A stretch of DNA of 64,000 nt from Nitrospirota bacterium (GTDB taxonomy: Bacteria; Nitrospirota; Leptospirillia; Leptospirillales; Leptospirillaceae). A program made the translations under genes and the position numbers. Shown here piece after piece: positions 7,738-16,880 of the stretch. Under the pieces are notes generated by a model. It searched no databases and was not told the origin of the DNA. It worked only from the letters and a program-made list of their open reading frames with translations. Each line of letters starts with the position of its first letter. Position 1 is the first letter of the stretch. The stretch lies in the NCBI GenBank assembly GCA_021820445.1, contig JAKADN010000005.1:1-64000 (forward strand), written 5' to 3'.

Positions 7738-8259
7738 ATGATGGATTTTAATAGCTATGTCCGCACCGTTCCAGATTTTCCAAAAAAGGGAATCCTGTTC
7801 TACGATCTGATGCCTCTCTTCGGCTCCCGGGAGGCCTTCCCGAGGCTGGTCGAGCATCTGGCGGCCCCCTACCGGGGCAAGGGGATCACCCGCGTCGTCG
7901 GGATCGAGGCCCGCGGATTCATTCTCGCGGCACCGGTGGCTCAGCTTCTGGGGGCGGGATTCGTGCCGGTCCGCAAGAAGGGAAAGCTGCCGGGGAGCGT
8001 CCGCGAACTGTCCTATGACCTCGAATACGGGCAAGACACGATCGCCATGCAGGAAGGGGCGATTTCGAAGGGGGAACGGGTTCTCCTCGTGGACGATCTT
8101 CTCGCGACCGGCGGGACGGCCCGCGCGGCCTTGGGCCTCGTCCGGCTTCTGGGCGGAGAGGTGGAGGAGCTGCTCTTCGTGGCCGAGCTCGAAGGGCTTG
8201 GTGGACGGGAACGTCTCTCCGGGGAGAGGGTTCGTTCCGTTCTGTCCTACAAGGTTTAG
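7738..8259 (+). CDS. apt: Adenine phosphoribosyltransferase
   Basis: Salvages adenine to AMP using PRPP. The 173-residue length is standard. Visible motifs are FPKKGILFYDL near the N-terminus, GIEARGF (about residue 58), FVPVRKKGKLP, and the PRPP-binding loop VLLVDDLLATGGTA (about 116-129). It is cytosolic. It starts 15 bases after the sigma gene and is followed after eight bases by the YciI-like gene, so the three are probably cotranscribed. Confidence 0.95.
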   Translation: MMDFNSYVRTVPDFPKKGILFYDLMPLFGSREAFPRLVEHLAAPYRGKGITRVVGIEARGFILAAPVAQLLGAGFVPVRKKGKLPGSVRELSYDLEYGQDTIAMQEGAISKGERVLLVDDLLATGGTARAALGLVRLLGGEVEELLFVAELEGLGGRERLSGERVRSVLSYKV

Positions 8260-8267
8260 GCCAAGCG

Positions 8268-8576
8268 ATGAATACCTGGCGGTATTTTGTCGTTCATGTC
8301 GTTTATCTGAAAGATTTTTCGGAGATCGAGCCCCTCGTGGCTCCCCATCGGAGCTTTCTTGACGGGTGCGTGACGGAGGGCTCTCTTCTTTTTTCTGGCC
8401 CGCTGGTTCCTCGAACAGGGGGGCTCCTCTTCATGCGGGGAAGGGACAAAGGCGAGATCGAGACGCTTCTTTCCGCGGATCCCTACGCGACAGCCGGAGC
8501 CGCTCGCCATGACATCCTGGAGTTTCAGCCGGTCAAGGCCTGTCCCTCATTTTCCGGTCTTCTGGGCGGAGGCTGA
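8268..8576 (+). CDS. YciI-like (YCII domain) protein
   Basis: A 102-residue single YCII domain: YFVVHVVYLKD strand, conserved His in APHRSFLDG, GSLLFSGPL, GGLLFMRG and an ADPY motif (Asp is the putative catalytic partner of His in this family). Family members adopt a ferredoxin-like fold. Most have no proven activity, and some act in aromatic degradation. It starts eight bases after apt. Nothing in the context fixes a substrate. Confidence 0.85.
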   Translation: MNTWRYFVVHVVYLKDFSEIEPLVAPHRSFLDGCVTEGSLLFSGPLVPRTGGLLFMRGRDKGEIETLLSADPYATAGAARHDILEFQPVKACPSFSGLLGGG

Positions 8577-8609
8577 CGGTATCGGAGCGGAAACGGTGGA
8601 GGGACTCTC

Positions 8610-9929
8610 GTGAGGCGGGCGCTCCTTTCCTTTCCGCGACTCTTTGTCGAAGCGCTCCGCGGCAGTCTCCTGAGCCGCTCACTGGCCTCGGCCCCCTTTG
8701 TCGCCCTCCTGTTGGCCTTTACCCTCACCCAGTTCAGCGAGGGCATGACCCAGACCGCCCTGACCTGGATCGCCTTCCGGATCCGCCACGACGATGTGAC
8801 GCTCGTGGGCCGGATCGGACTTCTCCAGACAATCATTCCCTTTCTGATCCTCCTTCCCGTCGGGGTCCTCATCGATCTTCTCCCGCGGCAGATTTTCATG
8901 GCGGGGATCAATCTCTTCAAGGGAGCTACCTACGCCGTCATACCGCTCCTGTCCCTGTTCGAGCCTCTGCGGACCTCTTTCATTCTGGCGGTCGTCGTGG
9001 GAACGGCCCTTCTTTCGGCGGGCTTCGGTCCGGCCTTCAACGCGGCGATCCCCGGATTCGTCCCCTTTGACCGCCTGAAGCAGGCCAACGGATGGATCCA
9101 GATCGCAGGGCAGGGGGGATACTTTCTGGGCCCGCTTGCCACGGCCGGACTTCTGCTTTTCTTTCCCGCCCCCTGGATTCTGGCCCTCTCGGGTGGCGGG
9201 TTTGTCCTGTCGGCCTTTCTTTTCGCACTGATCCCCCCCCCGCTGGACCCTCTCGAGAGCCGCCGAAGGGAGGAAAAGGGCAGGGATCGCGCCGGCGCCC
9301 ACTCCGGGGAGTCCCCCGCTGCCAGGGCCGGGAGCCCCGGGATTCTCCATTCGGCAGGACTTTTGTTCCGGAGTCCGGTCCTTTTGCTGTCGGCGCTGCT
9401 CCTCATGATCTTCGCCCTCTTCAATGCCCCCATGTCCCTCGTCTTTCCCCTCCTCTCCTCCCAGGTCTTCCGGATGCCCCCCTCGTTCTACGCCCTTCTC
9501 TCCGGAGCCTACTTTCTTGGCTCCTTTCTCGGGGGAATCCTCCTTCTGGGGCGCCGTCTTCCGGGGCACTTTCCCTTGGTGCTTGGGGGGATGCTGGCCG
9601 CCTCTGTCGCCTTCCTCATCCTTCCACACCAGTCCTGGCCGGGCTCCGGTCTCCTGCTCCTTCTTCTCCTCGGGACCGGCCTTTCCTGGGCCCAGCCGCT
9701 GGCCACCGCACGGATCCAGCAGATCGTTCCTGCCCGGGCCCTGGGCCGGGTTCTGGCTGTGGTGATGACCCTCTTCCTCCTGGCGGCCATCGTGGGGATC
9801 CAGGGGGGGACGGTTTTTCTTCATCGCCACCCGGTCTCCGAATTTCTTCGTCTCGAAGGGGAAGGCCTGATGTCCGTCACGGCAATCCTGTTGCTTTTGG
9901 TAACACTTTTTCGCGCCAGACTGTCCTAG
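8610..9929 (+). CDS. MFS transporter, probable exporter
   Basis: A 439-residue polytopic membrane protein of the major facilitator superfamily, closest in style to the EntS-like drug or siderophore exporters. The first half shows SEGMTQTALTWIAF, LLPVGVLIDLLPRQIFM (the loop 2-3 motif) and GPAFNAAIPG. The central loop (about residues 210-245) is charged, and six more helices follow. Translation starts at GTG 8610. It is paralogous to the transporter at 10094, which follows after 164 bases. Substrate unknown. Confidence 0.85.
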   Translation: MRRALLSFPRLFVEALRGSLLSRSLASAPFVALLLAFTLTQFSEGMTQTALTWIAFRIRHDDVTLVGRIGLLQTIIPFLILLPVGVLIDLLPRQIFMAGINLFKGATYAVIPLLSLFEPLRTSFILAVVVGTALLSAGFGPAFNAAIPGFVPFDRLKQANGWIQIAGQGGYFLGPLATAGLLLFFPAPWILALSGGGFVLSAFLFALIPPPLDPLESRRREEKGRDRAGAHSGESPAARAGSPGILHSAGLLFRSPVLLLSALLLMIFALFNAPMSLVFPLLSSQVFRMPPSFYALLSGAYFLGSFLGGILLLGRRLPGHFPLVLGGMLAASVAFLILPHQSWPGSGLLLLLLLGTGLSWAQPLATARIQQIVPARALGRVLAVVMTLFLLAAIVGIQGGTVFLHRHPVSEFLRLEGEGLMSVTAILLLLVTLFRARLS

Positions 9930-10093
9930 AGGGATACGGATTCCGATTCCTCGCAGGGGAGTTTTCTGGGGACACCATGGGAAACGGAGCTCCTGCCGGT
10001 TGGCCCAAGTTTTGCTATTTTCTCAATGGAAAATGATCCGTTCTGGATCGGGTTGATTGAAAATGGCTGGGTCGTAGGGGGAGAATCGGGATC

Positions 10094-11425
10094 ATGTCCT
10101 TTATCGCCAATATTCGCGACTCAAGGGATCTTCTCGTCGAGCGCAATTTTGGGCTCCTGCTTCTGGGACAGCTGGTCTCCCAGTTGGGGGAGAACCTCAA
10201 CAAGGTGGCCCTTTTCTGGTTTGTCTACCTCTTCACCCATAGCCCAGAGGCGATGATCGTCGTGGGGGTGCTCCAGACCCTGCCCCCCATGCTCTTCTTC
10301 TGGGCCAACGGCGTCATGCTGGACCGATGCTCGAAGCGGAACGTCATGATCGCCGTCGATGCCGTTCGCGGTCTGCTCGTCCTTCTGGTCCCCGTCTTGT
10401 ATGCGATGCACCATCTCTCCCTTCCTGTCCTCTATCTGCTGGTTTTTCTCATTGCGACGGCCAGCGGGATCTTCGGTCCGGCCCTCTATTCGGCCATCCC
10501 TCTCATGGTTCTCGAGCCCCGGAGGGTGGCGGCGAACGCCCTGATGCAGACCACCGGGCAGGTGGGGATCCTCGTTGGTCCGCTTCTGGGGGGGCTTCTG
10601 TCGGCCCTCTACAATCCGGTCTTCGTCATGGTGGCCAACGGGGCGACCTTCCTCGTCTCGGCCCTTTTCCTCCTCTTCATCCGGATTCGGGAGAGCGGGG
10701 AGCGGGAGGGGACTCATGCCGCAGGGGTGGCGGGCATCCTCCAGGAGGTCTCCGAAGGGGTGCGCTTCGTCTTTTCCGGCGACCGTCTTCTTCTGGGGCT
10801 CTTCGTCATCATGACCCTCTACGGCCTGATCACCGGTCCGGTGACCATTCTGCTTCCGGTCCTCTCCCGAGTCATCCTGCACGCGGGCTCCAAGGGATTC
10901 GGCATGCTGCTGTCCTCCTATGGGGTGGGGATGCTCCTCGCCTCCCTGGCCCTGACCGTCAGGCCCCCCCAAAATCTCTTCCGGTGGATCGCGGGAGGAT
11001 TCCTGGCGGGCGGGGTGCTGATCCTGCTCCTTTCGGCCTCCCGGGCGATGCCGGTGGATCTTTTCCTGATGGCCCTCTTCGGGATGGGGGTCTCGGTGGT
11101 GAACCCGCTCGTCCACACCCTTCTCCAGAACCATGCTCCCTCCCGTCTTCTCTCCCGGGTTCTGACGACCATGAGCCTGGGTTTTCTCGGGGGAGCGATC
11201 CTTGGGATGGTCGGACTTCCCTCCCTCGTGACGGTGGTGGGCATCCGGACCGTCCTGATGCTTCTCGGCGCCGTTCTCGTCCTGTCCTGGGGAGCCGTTA
11301 ATTTGATCGAGGCCGGGCATCGCTCGGGCTCAGGCTTCATCCGGCCCCTTCCGGGATTCCTGGCGGCCGCAGTCGGTTTGTCGACCTCGGGCGCAATGAG
11401 CCCGCGAAAGGAGAACAGAGAGTGA
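10094..11425 (+). CDS. MFS transporter, probable exporter (second copy)
   Basis: A 443-residue MFS protein with twelve predicted helices. Visible features are LLLGQLVSQLGENLNKVALFW, FWANGVMLDRCSKRNVMI (loop 2-3) and the AANALMQTTGQVGILVGPLLGG motif typical of EntS-like proteins. It resembles its neighbour at 8610, suggesting an old tandem duplication. The stop overlaps the GTG start of the glycosyltransferase gene, so the transporter and the trehalose genes form one operon. Whether it exports a sugar, a solute or a drug cannot be told. Confidence 0.88.
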   Translation: MSFIANIRDSRDLLVERNFGLLLLGQLVSQLGENLNKVALFWFVYLFTHSPEAMIVVGVLQTLPPMLFFWANGVMLDRCSKRNVMIAVDAVRGLLVLLVPVLYAMHHLSLPVLYLLVFLIATASGIFGPALYSAIPLMVLEPRRVAANALMQTTGQVGILVGPLLGGLLSALYNPVFVMVANGATFLVSALFLLFIRIRESGEREGTHAAGVAGILQEVSEGVRFVFSGDRLLLGLFVIMTLYGLITGPVTILLPVLSRVILHAGSKGFGMLLSSYGVGMLLASLALTVRPPQNLFRWIAGGFLAGGVLILLLSASRAMPVDLFLMALFGMGVSVVNPLVHTLLQNHAPSRLLSRVLTTMSLGFLGGAILGMVGLPSLVTVVGIRTVLMLLGAVLVLSWGAVNLIEAGHRSGSGFIRPLPGFLAAAVGLSTSGAMSPRKENRE

Positions 11426-12522
11426 GAATCGCCCTGGTTTCGACCCCGTTTGTCAGCGTTCCTCCCAAAAAATATGGAGGAACGGAGCTTTTTCTCTACC
11501 ATCTGGCCGAAAAGCTGATCGACCGGGGTCATGAAGTCGTTCTATTTGCCACCGGTGACTCCCGGACGCGGGCCTATGTCGAATGCGCCTTTCCCTCCGC
11601 CCGCTGGCCGATCGTTGCCCGCGACGAGCAGATCCATCTCGCCTTTTCCGCAAAGAGGATCATGGAGCGGGGAGACATCGACATCGTCCACTGGCAGTCG
11701 CCGGTGGCCGTCCCCTATGCCTCCATCACCAACGTGCCTGCCGTCGTGACGCTCCATCATTCCCGAACGCCCGAGTTCTCGGAAATCTATCGCCATTATC
11801 CCGAGAACCATTACGTGGCGATCAGCCACTCCCAGAAGGAGCAGGAAGTTCCCCTCGTCCGATTTTCCGTCGTCCATCACGGTCTCGACCCCGCAGCCTA
11901 TCCTCCCTCCTTCGAGCCGGGGACGCATGCGGCCTTTCTGGGCCGTCTGGCACCGGAAAAAGGCCCGGACAGCGCCTCTCGGGCCGCCATCAAGGCCGGT
12001 CTTCCCCTCCACATCGGAGGGGCGGTCCATCCGTGCGACACCTGGTTCTATAACGAGACCCTCCGCCTCCTTCTCCAGAATCCTCTCGTCAACTGGCTGG
12101 GTCAGGTGGACCATCTCCAGAAGGTGGCCCTTCTCCAGGGGGCCCGGGCCCTCCTCGTTCCGATCCGATGGGAGGAGCCCTTCGGCCTGGTGATGATCGA
12201 GTCGATGCTCTGCGGGACTCCCGTCATCGCCTTCCGGAGAGGGTCCGCCACCGAGCTCGTGGAGGACGGGGTGACCGGATATCTGGTGGACAGCGAAGCC
12301 GAAATGGCGGAGGTTCTGGCCGGAAAGGTCGCACAGATCGACCGGCGGGCCTGCCGTGCCCGGGCGGCGGAGCTCTATTCGACGGAGGTGATGGTGGACG
12401 GCTACGAAGCCCTCTACCGTTCCGTTCTTCGGGAGTCGCGCGGAGGGACGCCCGGTGTTCAAAGAGAGGGAGCCTCCCGGACCGGATCGCTGAACGGCAA
12501 CCTGATGGAGGGAGTCCGCTGA
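11422..12522 (+). CDS. Glycosyltransferase family 4
   Basis: A 366-residue GT-B fold enzyme. The N-terminal domain opens with VSTPFVSVPPKKYGGTELFL, the usual acceptor-side loop. The C-terminal nucleotide-sugar domain holds AFLGRLAPEKG and the EPFGLVMIESMLCGTPVIAF segment with the E-x7-E motif. It is cytosolic or membrane-peripheral. The start is GTG, overlapping the transporter stop. Its own stop overlaps the ATG of otsA, so it is coupled to trehalose synthesis. Possible roles include glucosylation of a compatible solute or glycan synthesis. The substrate is not deducible. Confidence 0.88.
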   Translation: MRIALVSTPFVSVPPKKYGGTELFLYHLAEKLIDRGHEVVLFATGDSRTRAYVECAFPSARWPIVARDEQIHLAFSAKRIMERGDIDIVHWQSPVAVPYASITNVPAVVTLHHSRTPEFSEIYRHYPENHYVAISHSQKEQEVPLVRFSVVHHGLDPAAYPPSFEPGTHAAFLGRLAPEKGPDSASRAAIKAGLPLHIGGAVHPCDTWFYNETLRLLLQNPLVNWLGQVDHLQKVALLQGARALLVPIRWEEPFGLVMIESMLCGTPVIAFRRGSATELVEDGVTGYLVDSEAEMAEVLAGKVAQIDRRACRARAAELYSTEVMVDGYEALYRSVLRESRGGTPGVQREGASRTGSLNGNLMEGVR

Positions 12523-14087
12523 TGGCCTCGATCCTCTCGTCCCTTCCCGGAATTCCGTTCGGGAATTCGGAGCGCACCCGCGAATGCCGGAACTCCGACG
12601 ATATGGTCGATTTCTATCGCCGCGAGTTCGGACGGGCCCCCCTGCTTGTGCTGACGAACCGGGAGCCGATCGTCTGGGAGGGAGCCGGAACCCTTTCATG
12701 TCCTCCGGGAGGGGTGAGTTCGACGATCCATCGTCTCCTTGGACAGGTGGGGGGCGAGTGGATCGCCCTCCGGGATTCGGCCGGTCCCGATCTGTTGCGT
12801 GTTCCGCCTCCCCGTGAGTCTCCGGAATCTCCTGGCTATCTTCTTCATCGGCTCTCCGTGCCCCGGGAATTGCGGGACGCGCATTATGCCGGTTTCTCGA
12901 ACGGGGTTCTCTGGCCGTTCTTCCATGCGGACCCGGAGCGGATCGACGCCTCGCCCGATACCTTTTCCGCCTATGTCCAGGTCAACCGACGGATGGCCGG
13001 AAAGGTGGTGGAGTCGCTCACGACCCTGTCTCCGGGAGCCGTCTGGATCCACGACTACCAGCTGGCCCTGGTGGCCCGGGAGATCCGGCGGATGGCCGGC
13101 GACCACCTTCCCCCCCTGGCCTTTTTCTGGCACATTCCCTGGGTCGACATTCCGACGTCGGAGGGGCTCCCCTGGCTCTCCGAGCTGGTTGACGGACTCC
13201 TCTGCCACGACCGGATCGGCTTCCAGACGGAAGGATATCGCGAACGCTTCCTGGAGACGGTCCGTCTCATCCACGGGTCCCGAGCCTCCTGGGACGGCGA
13301 ACGGCTCTCCGTCCTCACGGAAGGAGGACTCAGGACTCTTTCCCTGGGCGTCTATCCCGTCTCGATCGATCCTTCCCACTTCGACCGTCTTTCCAGGGAT
13401 CCCGAGGGAATACGGGGGGCCCGGGAGATTCTTCGCGAAGCGGGGCTCCTCGATTCCGGAGAGGAAATCGCTCCCTATCTCATTTCCGTCGAGCGGATGG
13501 ATTACTCCAAGGGATTCCTGGAGAGGGTCGAGATCCTGGAGGAGTTCTTTACCCGCTACCCCGAACGGATCGGAGCCCTGTCCCTTCTTCAGGTGGCCCC
13601 TCCCAGCCGGCAGTCGGTGGAGGCCTACCGGAGGTATGCCGGTCAGGTCGAGCGGGCGGTCAACCGCCTTAACGCCCGTTTCGGACGCCCAGACTGGACG
13701 CCGGTGAGGACCATCGCCCGCTCCATTTCCCAGGAGGTCCTGGCTCCGCTTTACCGATCCTCGGCCGGAGCGCTCATCACGGCCACGAAGGACGGGATGA
13801 ACCTTGTGGCCAAGGAGTTCCTGGCCTGTCAGCGTGGAAGGGACGGCGTTCTCTTCCTGAGCCGCCACACGGGAGCCGCCCAGACCATGGAAGGGCTGAC
13901 CATGATCGATCCCTTCGATGCCCCCCTTTCCGCCCGTCTCATCCATCAGGGACTCTCCCTCGATCCGGAGATCCGGAGGCGCAAGAACGACCGGGCCGTG
14001 AGCGCGATCGAGCGCAACAACGTGTGCCGATGGATGGCGGATAACCTGCGGGCGCTCGGATCCATCTCCGTGTCCGCCGGACGATGA
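12522..14087 (+). CDS. otsA: Trehalose-6-phosphate synthase (GT20)
   Basis: Transfers glucose from an NDP-glucose to glucose 6-phosphate, giving trehalose 6-phosphate for osmotic, heat or desiccation protection. The product has 521 residues, longer than the typical ~470 because of a ~35-residue N-terminal extension. Family motifs in order: GGVSSTIHRLL, VWIHDYQLALVARE, FFWHIPWVDIP (about residue 205), GFQTEGY, VERMDYSKGFLERV, and TATKDGMNLVAKEF, the phosphate and nucleotide site. The frame is open upstream to 12168, but the GGAGG site and overlap with the preceding stop fix ATG 12522. The otsB start overlaps its stop. Confidence 0.95.
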   Translation: MASILSSLPGIPFGNSERTRECRNSDDMVDFYRREFGRAPLLVLTNREPIVWEGAGTLSCPPGGVSSTIHRLLGQVGGEWIALRDSAGPDLLRVPPPRESPESPGYLLHRLSVPRELRDAHYAGFSNGVLWPFFHADPERIDASPDTFSAYVQVNRRMAGKVVESLTTLSPGAVWIHDYQLALVAREIRRMAGDHLPPLAFFWHIPWVDIPTSEGLPWLSELVDGLLCHDRIGFQTEGYRERFLETVRLIHGSRASWDGERLSVLTEGGLRTLSLGVYPVSIDPSHFDRLSRDPEGIRGAREILREAGLLDSGEEIAPYLISVERMDYSKGFLERVEILEEFFTRYPERIGALSLLQVAPPSRQSVEAYRRYAGQVERAVNRLNARFGRPDWTPVRTIARSISQEVLAPLYRSSAGALITATKDGMNLVAKEFLACQRGRDGVLFLSRHTGAAQTMEGLTMIDPFDAPLSARLIHQGLSLDPEIRRRKNDRAVSAIERNNVCRWMADNLRALGSISVSAGR

Positions 14088-14917
14088 TGGCTCCCCTTGC
14101 GGGAAGGAACTCCCTGACCCCCGCGCTCTTTCTCGACTTCGACGGAACCCTGGCTCCGATCGCCCCCCGCCCCGACGAGGTGCATCTCGATCCCCATGAA
14201 AGGACGCTTCTGGAGTCCCTCGGCCGTCTTCTCCCCGTGTTCGTCATTTCCGGACGCGCCTTTCCCGATATCGAGGGCCGAGTCCCCCTTCCCGCCCTCT
14301 CCGGTCTCTCCGGCGACCACGGGGCCGTCCGCCGGTTCCGGGATCGTCTCACGGTCCATCCCGAAGCCTTGCGGGCCCGGCAGGCCCTTGCGGACTGGGG
14401 GCCTTCGGTCAGGGCCCTGGCCGGGAAGGTTCCCGGAGCGTTGGCCGAGATCAAGGAGTTCAGCCTGTCCCTCCATTACCGGGGGGTGGAGCCAGAGAAT
14501 CGGACCGGGTTGCTCTCCGAGGTGGAAAGGCTATTCCATAACTGGGGGGAGCGGGATCGCTTCCAGATCTTCGAGGGTAAGATGGTCTGGGAGATCCGGC
14601 CTCTCGGGGGGGTGACGAAGGAAGAAACGATGGATTTTTTTCTGGAACTCCTCGCCCGGGAGGACGGAAAAGAGTCTGGAGGCTTCTTTCCCGTGATGGT
14701 GGGCGACGATACGACCGACCTCGCGGCCGTCAACCATGCCGTGGCCCTTGGAGGTCAGGGGTTCTGGGTCGGAGATCCTCCTCCGGGCCTCGATCCCGGT
14801 GCCATTCTGCTGAAAGACAGTGGAGAAGTCTGGGCTCTCCTGTCGCGGCTTCGGGACGACCTGGAGAAAGGGGCCGACATTCGGTCGCTTTGGGGGGCTC
14901 CCGTCAGGAAGGGATGA
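14084..14917 (+). CDS. otsB: Trehalose-6-phosphate phosphatase
   Basis: Dephosphorylates trehalose 6-phosphate to trehalose. The 277-residue HAD-superfamily protein shows the nucleophile motif FLDFDGTLAPI (Asp about residue 18), motif II VISGRAF, the GDHGA segment, motif III region GGVTKEETMDF and motif IV VGDDTTD. It overlaps otsA by four bases and converges with the leftward rmlD gene, overlapping its end by 14 bases. Confidence 0.95.
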   Translation: MMAPLAGRNSLTPALFLDFDGTLAPIAPRPDEVHLDPHERTLLESLGRLLPVFVISGRAFPDIEGRVPLPALSGLSGDHGAVRRFRDRLTVHPEALRARQALADWGPSVRALAGKVPGALAEIKEFSLSLHYRGVEPENRTGLLSEVERLFHNWGERDRFQIFEGKMVWEIRPLGGVTKEETMDFFLELLAREDGKESGGFFPVMVGDDTTDLAAVNHAVALGGQGFWVGDPPPGLDPGAILLKDSGEVWALLSRLRDDLEKGADIRSLWGAPVRKG

Positions 14918-15836
14918 GGCCGTTCCGCCCAAGGAACTCCTCCAGGGCGCTCTCCAAGGAGGGAAGGACGATCCCGGCCCGGTGGGCCTTTTCGTTCGAG
15001 AGGACGGAGAAGGGAGACCGGGGGGCCACCGGACGGTAGGCGGCCAGGGGGATCGGCGTCAGTTCGGGAGAGAGTCGCGTCAGGGCAAAGATCTTTTCTG
15101 CAAATTCATACCAGCTCACATGTCCCCCGTTGGTCAGGTGCCAGAGTCCGTAGGGAAGGGGTTCCGTCACCATGCGGGCGATGCCGTGGGCGAGATCCCT
15201 TGCAGCGGTGGGACCCACCCTCTGGTCGGAGACCACGCGGAGGGGCTTCCCTTCCCGGGCCAGCCGGATCATGGTGGTGACGAAGTTCCCGCCTTTCTGC
15301 CCCGATCCCGATCCGCCGTAGAGTCCGCAGGTGCGCACGATCCAGGCGCGATCCCAGGCCTCCATGACCAGCCGTTCCCCCGTGGCCTTCGAGAGTCCGT
15401 AGACCGAGAGGGGCCGCGTCGGCGCCTCTTCGGGGTAGGGGATCTGCTCTTCTTCGTGAATGCCGCCGCTCATGACGTAATCGGTCGAGACATGAAGAAG
15501 GGCCGTACCCGCGTCCCGACAGGCCCGGGCCAGGAAGAGGGGAGCGAAGGCGTTCAGCTCGAAGCATTCCCGGACGGCGGTCTCGGCCGCATCGACGGCG
15601 TTGTAGGCGCTCGTGTTGATGACGACGTCGAGCTTCGCTCCGGCAAGGCCTGCGAGCGAGGCCGGGTCGGTGATGTCGAAGGAGGGGCGGTCGAGGGCCT
15701 GAAGGTCGACTCCTGAGGAGAGATCCGGTTCGGAGAAGCGCCGGACAAGCTCCTGTCCGAGCTGGCCGCGGGATCCGATCAGTCCGATCCTGAGGGAAGA
15801 GGGCACGGGCTTGGGTCCTTTCTCTGGATCTGCCAT
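14904..15836 (-). CDS. rfbD: dTDP-4-dehydrorhamnose reductase
   Basis: Last step of dTDP-L-rhamnose synthesis for cell-surface polysaccharide. The 310-residue Rossmann-fold SDR shows GLIGSRGQLGQEL (NAD(P)H binding, about residues 18-30), VVINTSAYNAVDAAE, HVSTDYVMSG and the catalytic YGLSKATGE (YxxxK). Length and motifs are standard for RmlD. It runs leftward between otsB (convergent) and hldD (divergent, 114 bases). No other rhamnose genes lie in the window. Confidence 0.92.
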   Translation of the reverse strand: MADPEKGPKPVPSSLRIGLIGSRGQLGQELVRRFSEPDLSSGVDLQALDRPSFDITDPASLAGLAGAKLDVVINTSAYNAVDAAETAVRECFELNAFAPLFLARACRDAGTALLHVSTDYVMSGGIHEEEQIPYPEEAPTRPLSVYGLSKATGERLVMEAWDRAWIVRTCGLYGGSGSGQKGGNFVTTMIRLAREGKPLRVVSDQRVGPTAARDLAHGIARMVTEPLPYGLWHLTNGGHVSWYEFAEKIFALTRLSPELTPIPLAAYRPVAPRSPFSVLSNEKAHRAGIVLPSLESALEEFLGRNGLIPS

Positions 15837-15950
15837 AATGGAAAAAAGGTTGTCCGGTCCCGGACGGGGACCGGAGAAGGGATCTTACCATATCCGCCGG
15901 TGGAGGCGACAGGCCGGGCCTGGGCACAGGCCGGCGAAAGGGAGGGCGGA

Positions 15951-16871
15951 ATGCGCTATCTGGTGACGGGCGGGGCAGGCTTTATCGGATCGAATCTGGT
16001 TCTTCGCCTCGAGAAGGACCGGCATGACGTGACGGTGATCGACGATCTTTCGTCGGGCCACTTCAAGAACCTGATCGGCTTCCGGGGGGACTTTTTCGCG
16101 GAGGACCTCTCGGAGATGGACCTTGTGGCGACCTTCGACCGAAAGCCTCTCTTCGATGCCATCTTTCATCAGGCCTCCATCACCGACACCACCGTCATGG
16201 ACCAGCGGCTGATGATGCGGCGCAACGTGGAGGGCTTTCATCGGGTGATCGAATATGCCCTCCGCTACCAGATCCCGGTGGTCTATGCCTCCTCGGCCGG
16301 GGTCTACGGGGCCAATCCCAGCCCCCAGTCCGAGGACCAGTCTCCCTCTCCCCTGAATGTGTATGGATTTTCCAAGTCCGTCCTGGACAATGTCGCCCGG
16401 AAGGCCGCCACAGGGTTTTCCCGGACGATCGTCGGGCTGCGGTATTTCAATGTCTTCGGTCCCGGGGAGCAGTTCAAGGGAGCGGCGGCCTCGATGATCT
16501 ATCAGCTCTATCGGCAGATGAAATCGGGGAAGGCGCCGAGGGTCTTCAAGTGGGGGGAGCAGGGTCGCGACTTCGTCTACGTCAGGGACGTGGTGGAGGC
16601 GAACATCCTGGCCCTTTCTGCTCGCCATTCCGGGAGCTTCAACATCGGCTCCGGCTCCGAAACCTCCTTCAACGTCCTGATCGATACCATCCGGACGGCC
16701 CTGGGCCTCGATCTGAAGACGGAGTATTTCGACAACCCCTACGACTTCTACCAGGAACACACCTGCGCCTCCATCGATCAGGCCCGGGAGGTCCTGGGAT
16801 ATACGCCCCGGTATTCGGTTCCCGATGGCATTCGCGACTATCTCGACTATCTGGAGCATCCGGGACGCTAG
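15951..16871 (+). CDS. hldD: ADP-L-glycero-D-manno-heptose-6-epimerase
   Basis: Epimerises ADP-D-glycero-D-manno-heptose to the L form used in the LPS inner core. The 306-residue SDR epimerase shows VTGGAGFIGSNL at the N-terminus, the HldD-type HQASITDTTVMDQ segment, the ASSAGVYG strand and catalytic YGFSKSVLD (YxxxK). The frame extends to a GTG at 15900, but the GGGAGGG site before ATG 15951 and the family N-terminus MRYLVTGG decide the start. It is evidence for a heptose-containing LPS and thus a Gram-negative envelope. Confidence 0.93.
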   Translation: MRYLVTGGAGFIGSNLVLRLEKDRHDVTVIDDLSSGHFKNLIGFRGDFFAEDLSEMDLVATFDRKPLFDAIFHQASITDTTVMDQRLMMRRNVEGFHRVIEYALRYQIPVVYASSAGVYGANPSPQSEDQSPSPLNVYGFSKSVLDNVARKAATGFSRTIVGLRYFNVFGPGEQFKGAAASMIYQLYRQMKSGKAPRVFKWGEQGRDFVYVRDVVEANILALSARHSGSFNIGSGSETSFNVLIDTIRTALGLDLKTEYFDNPYDFYQEHTCASIDQAREVLGYTPRYSVPDGIRDYLDYLEHPGR

Positions 16872-16880
16872 TTCCCGGAC

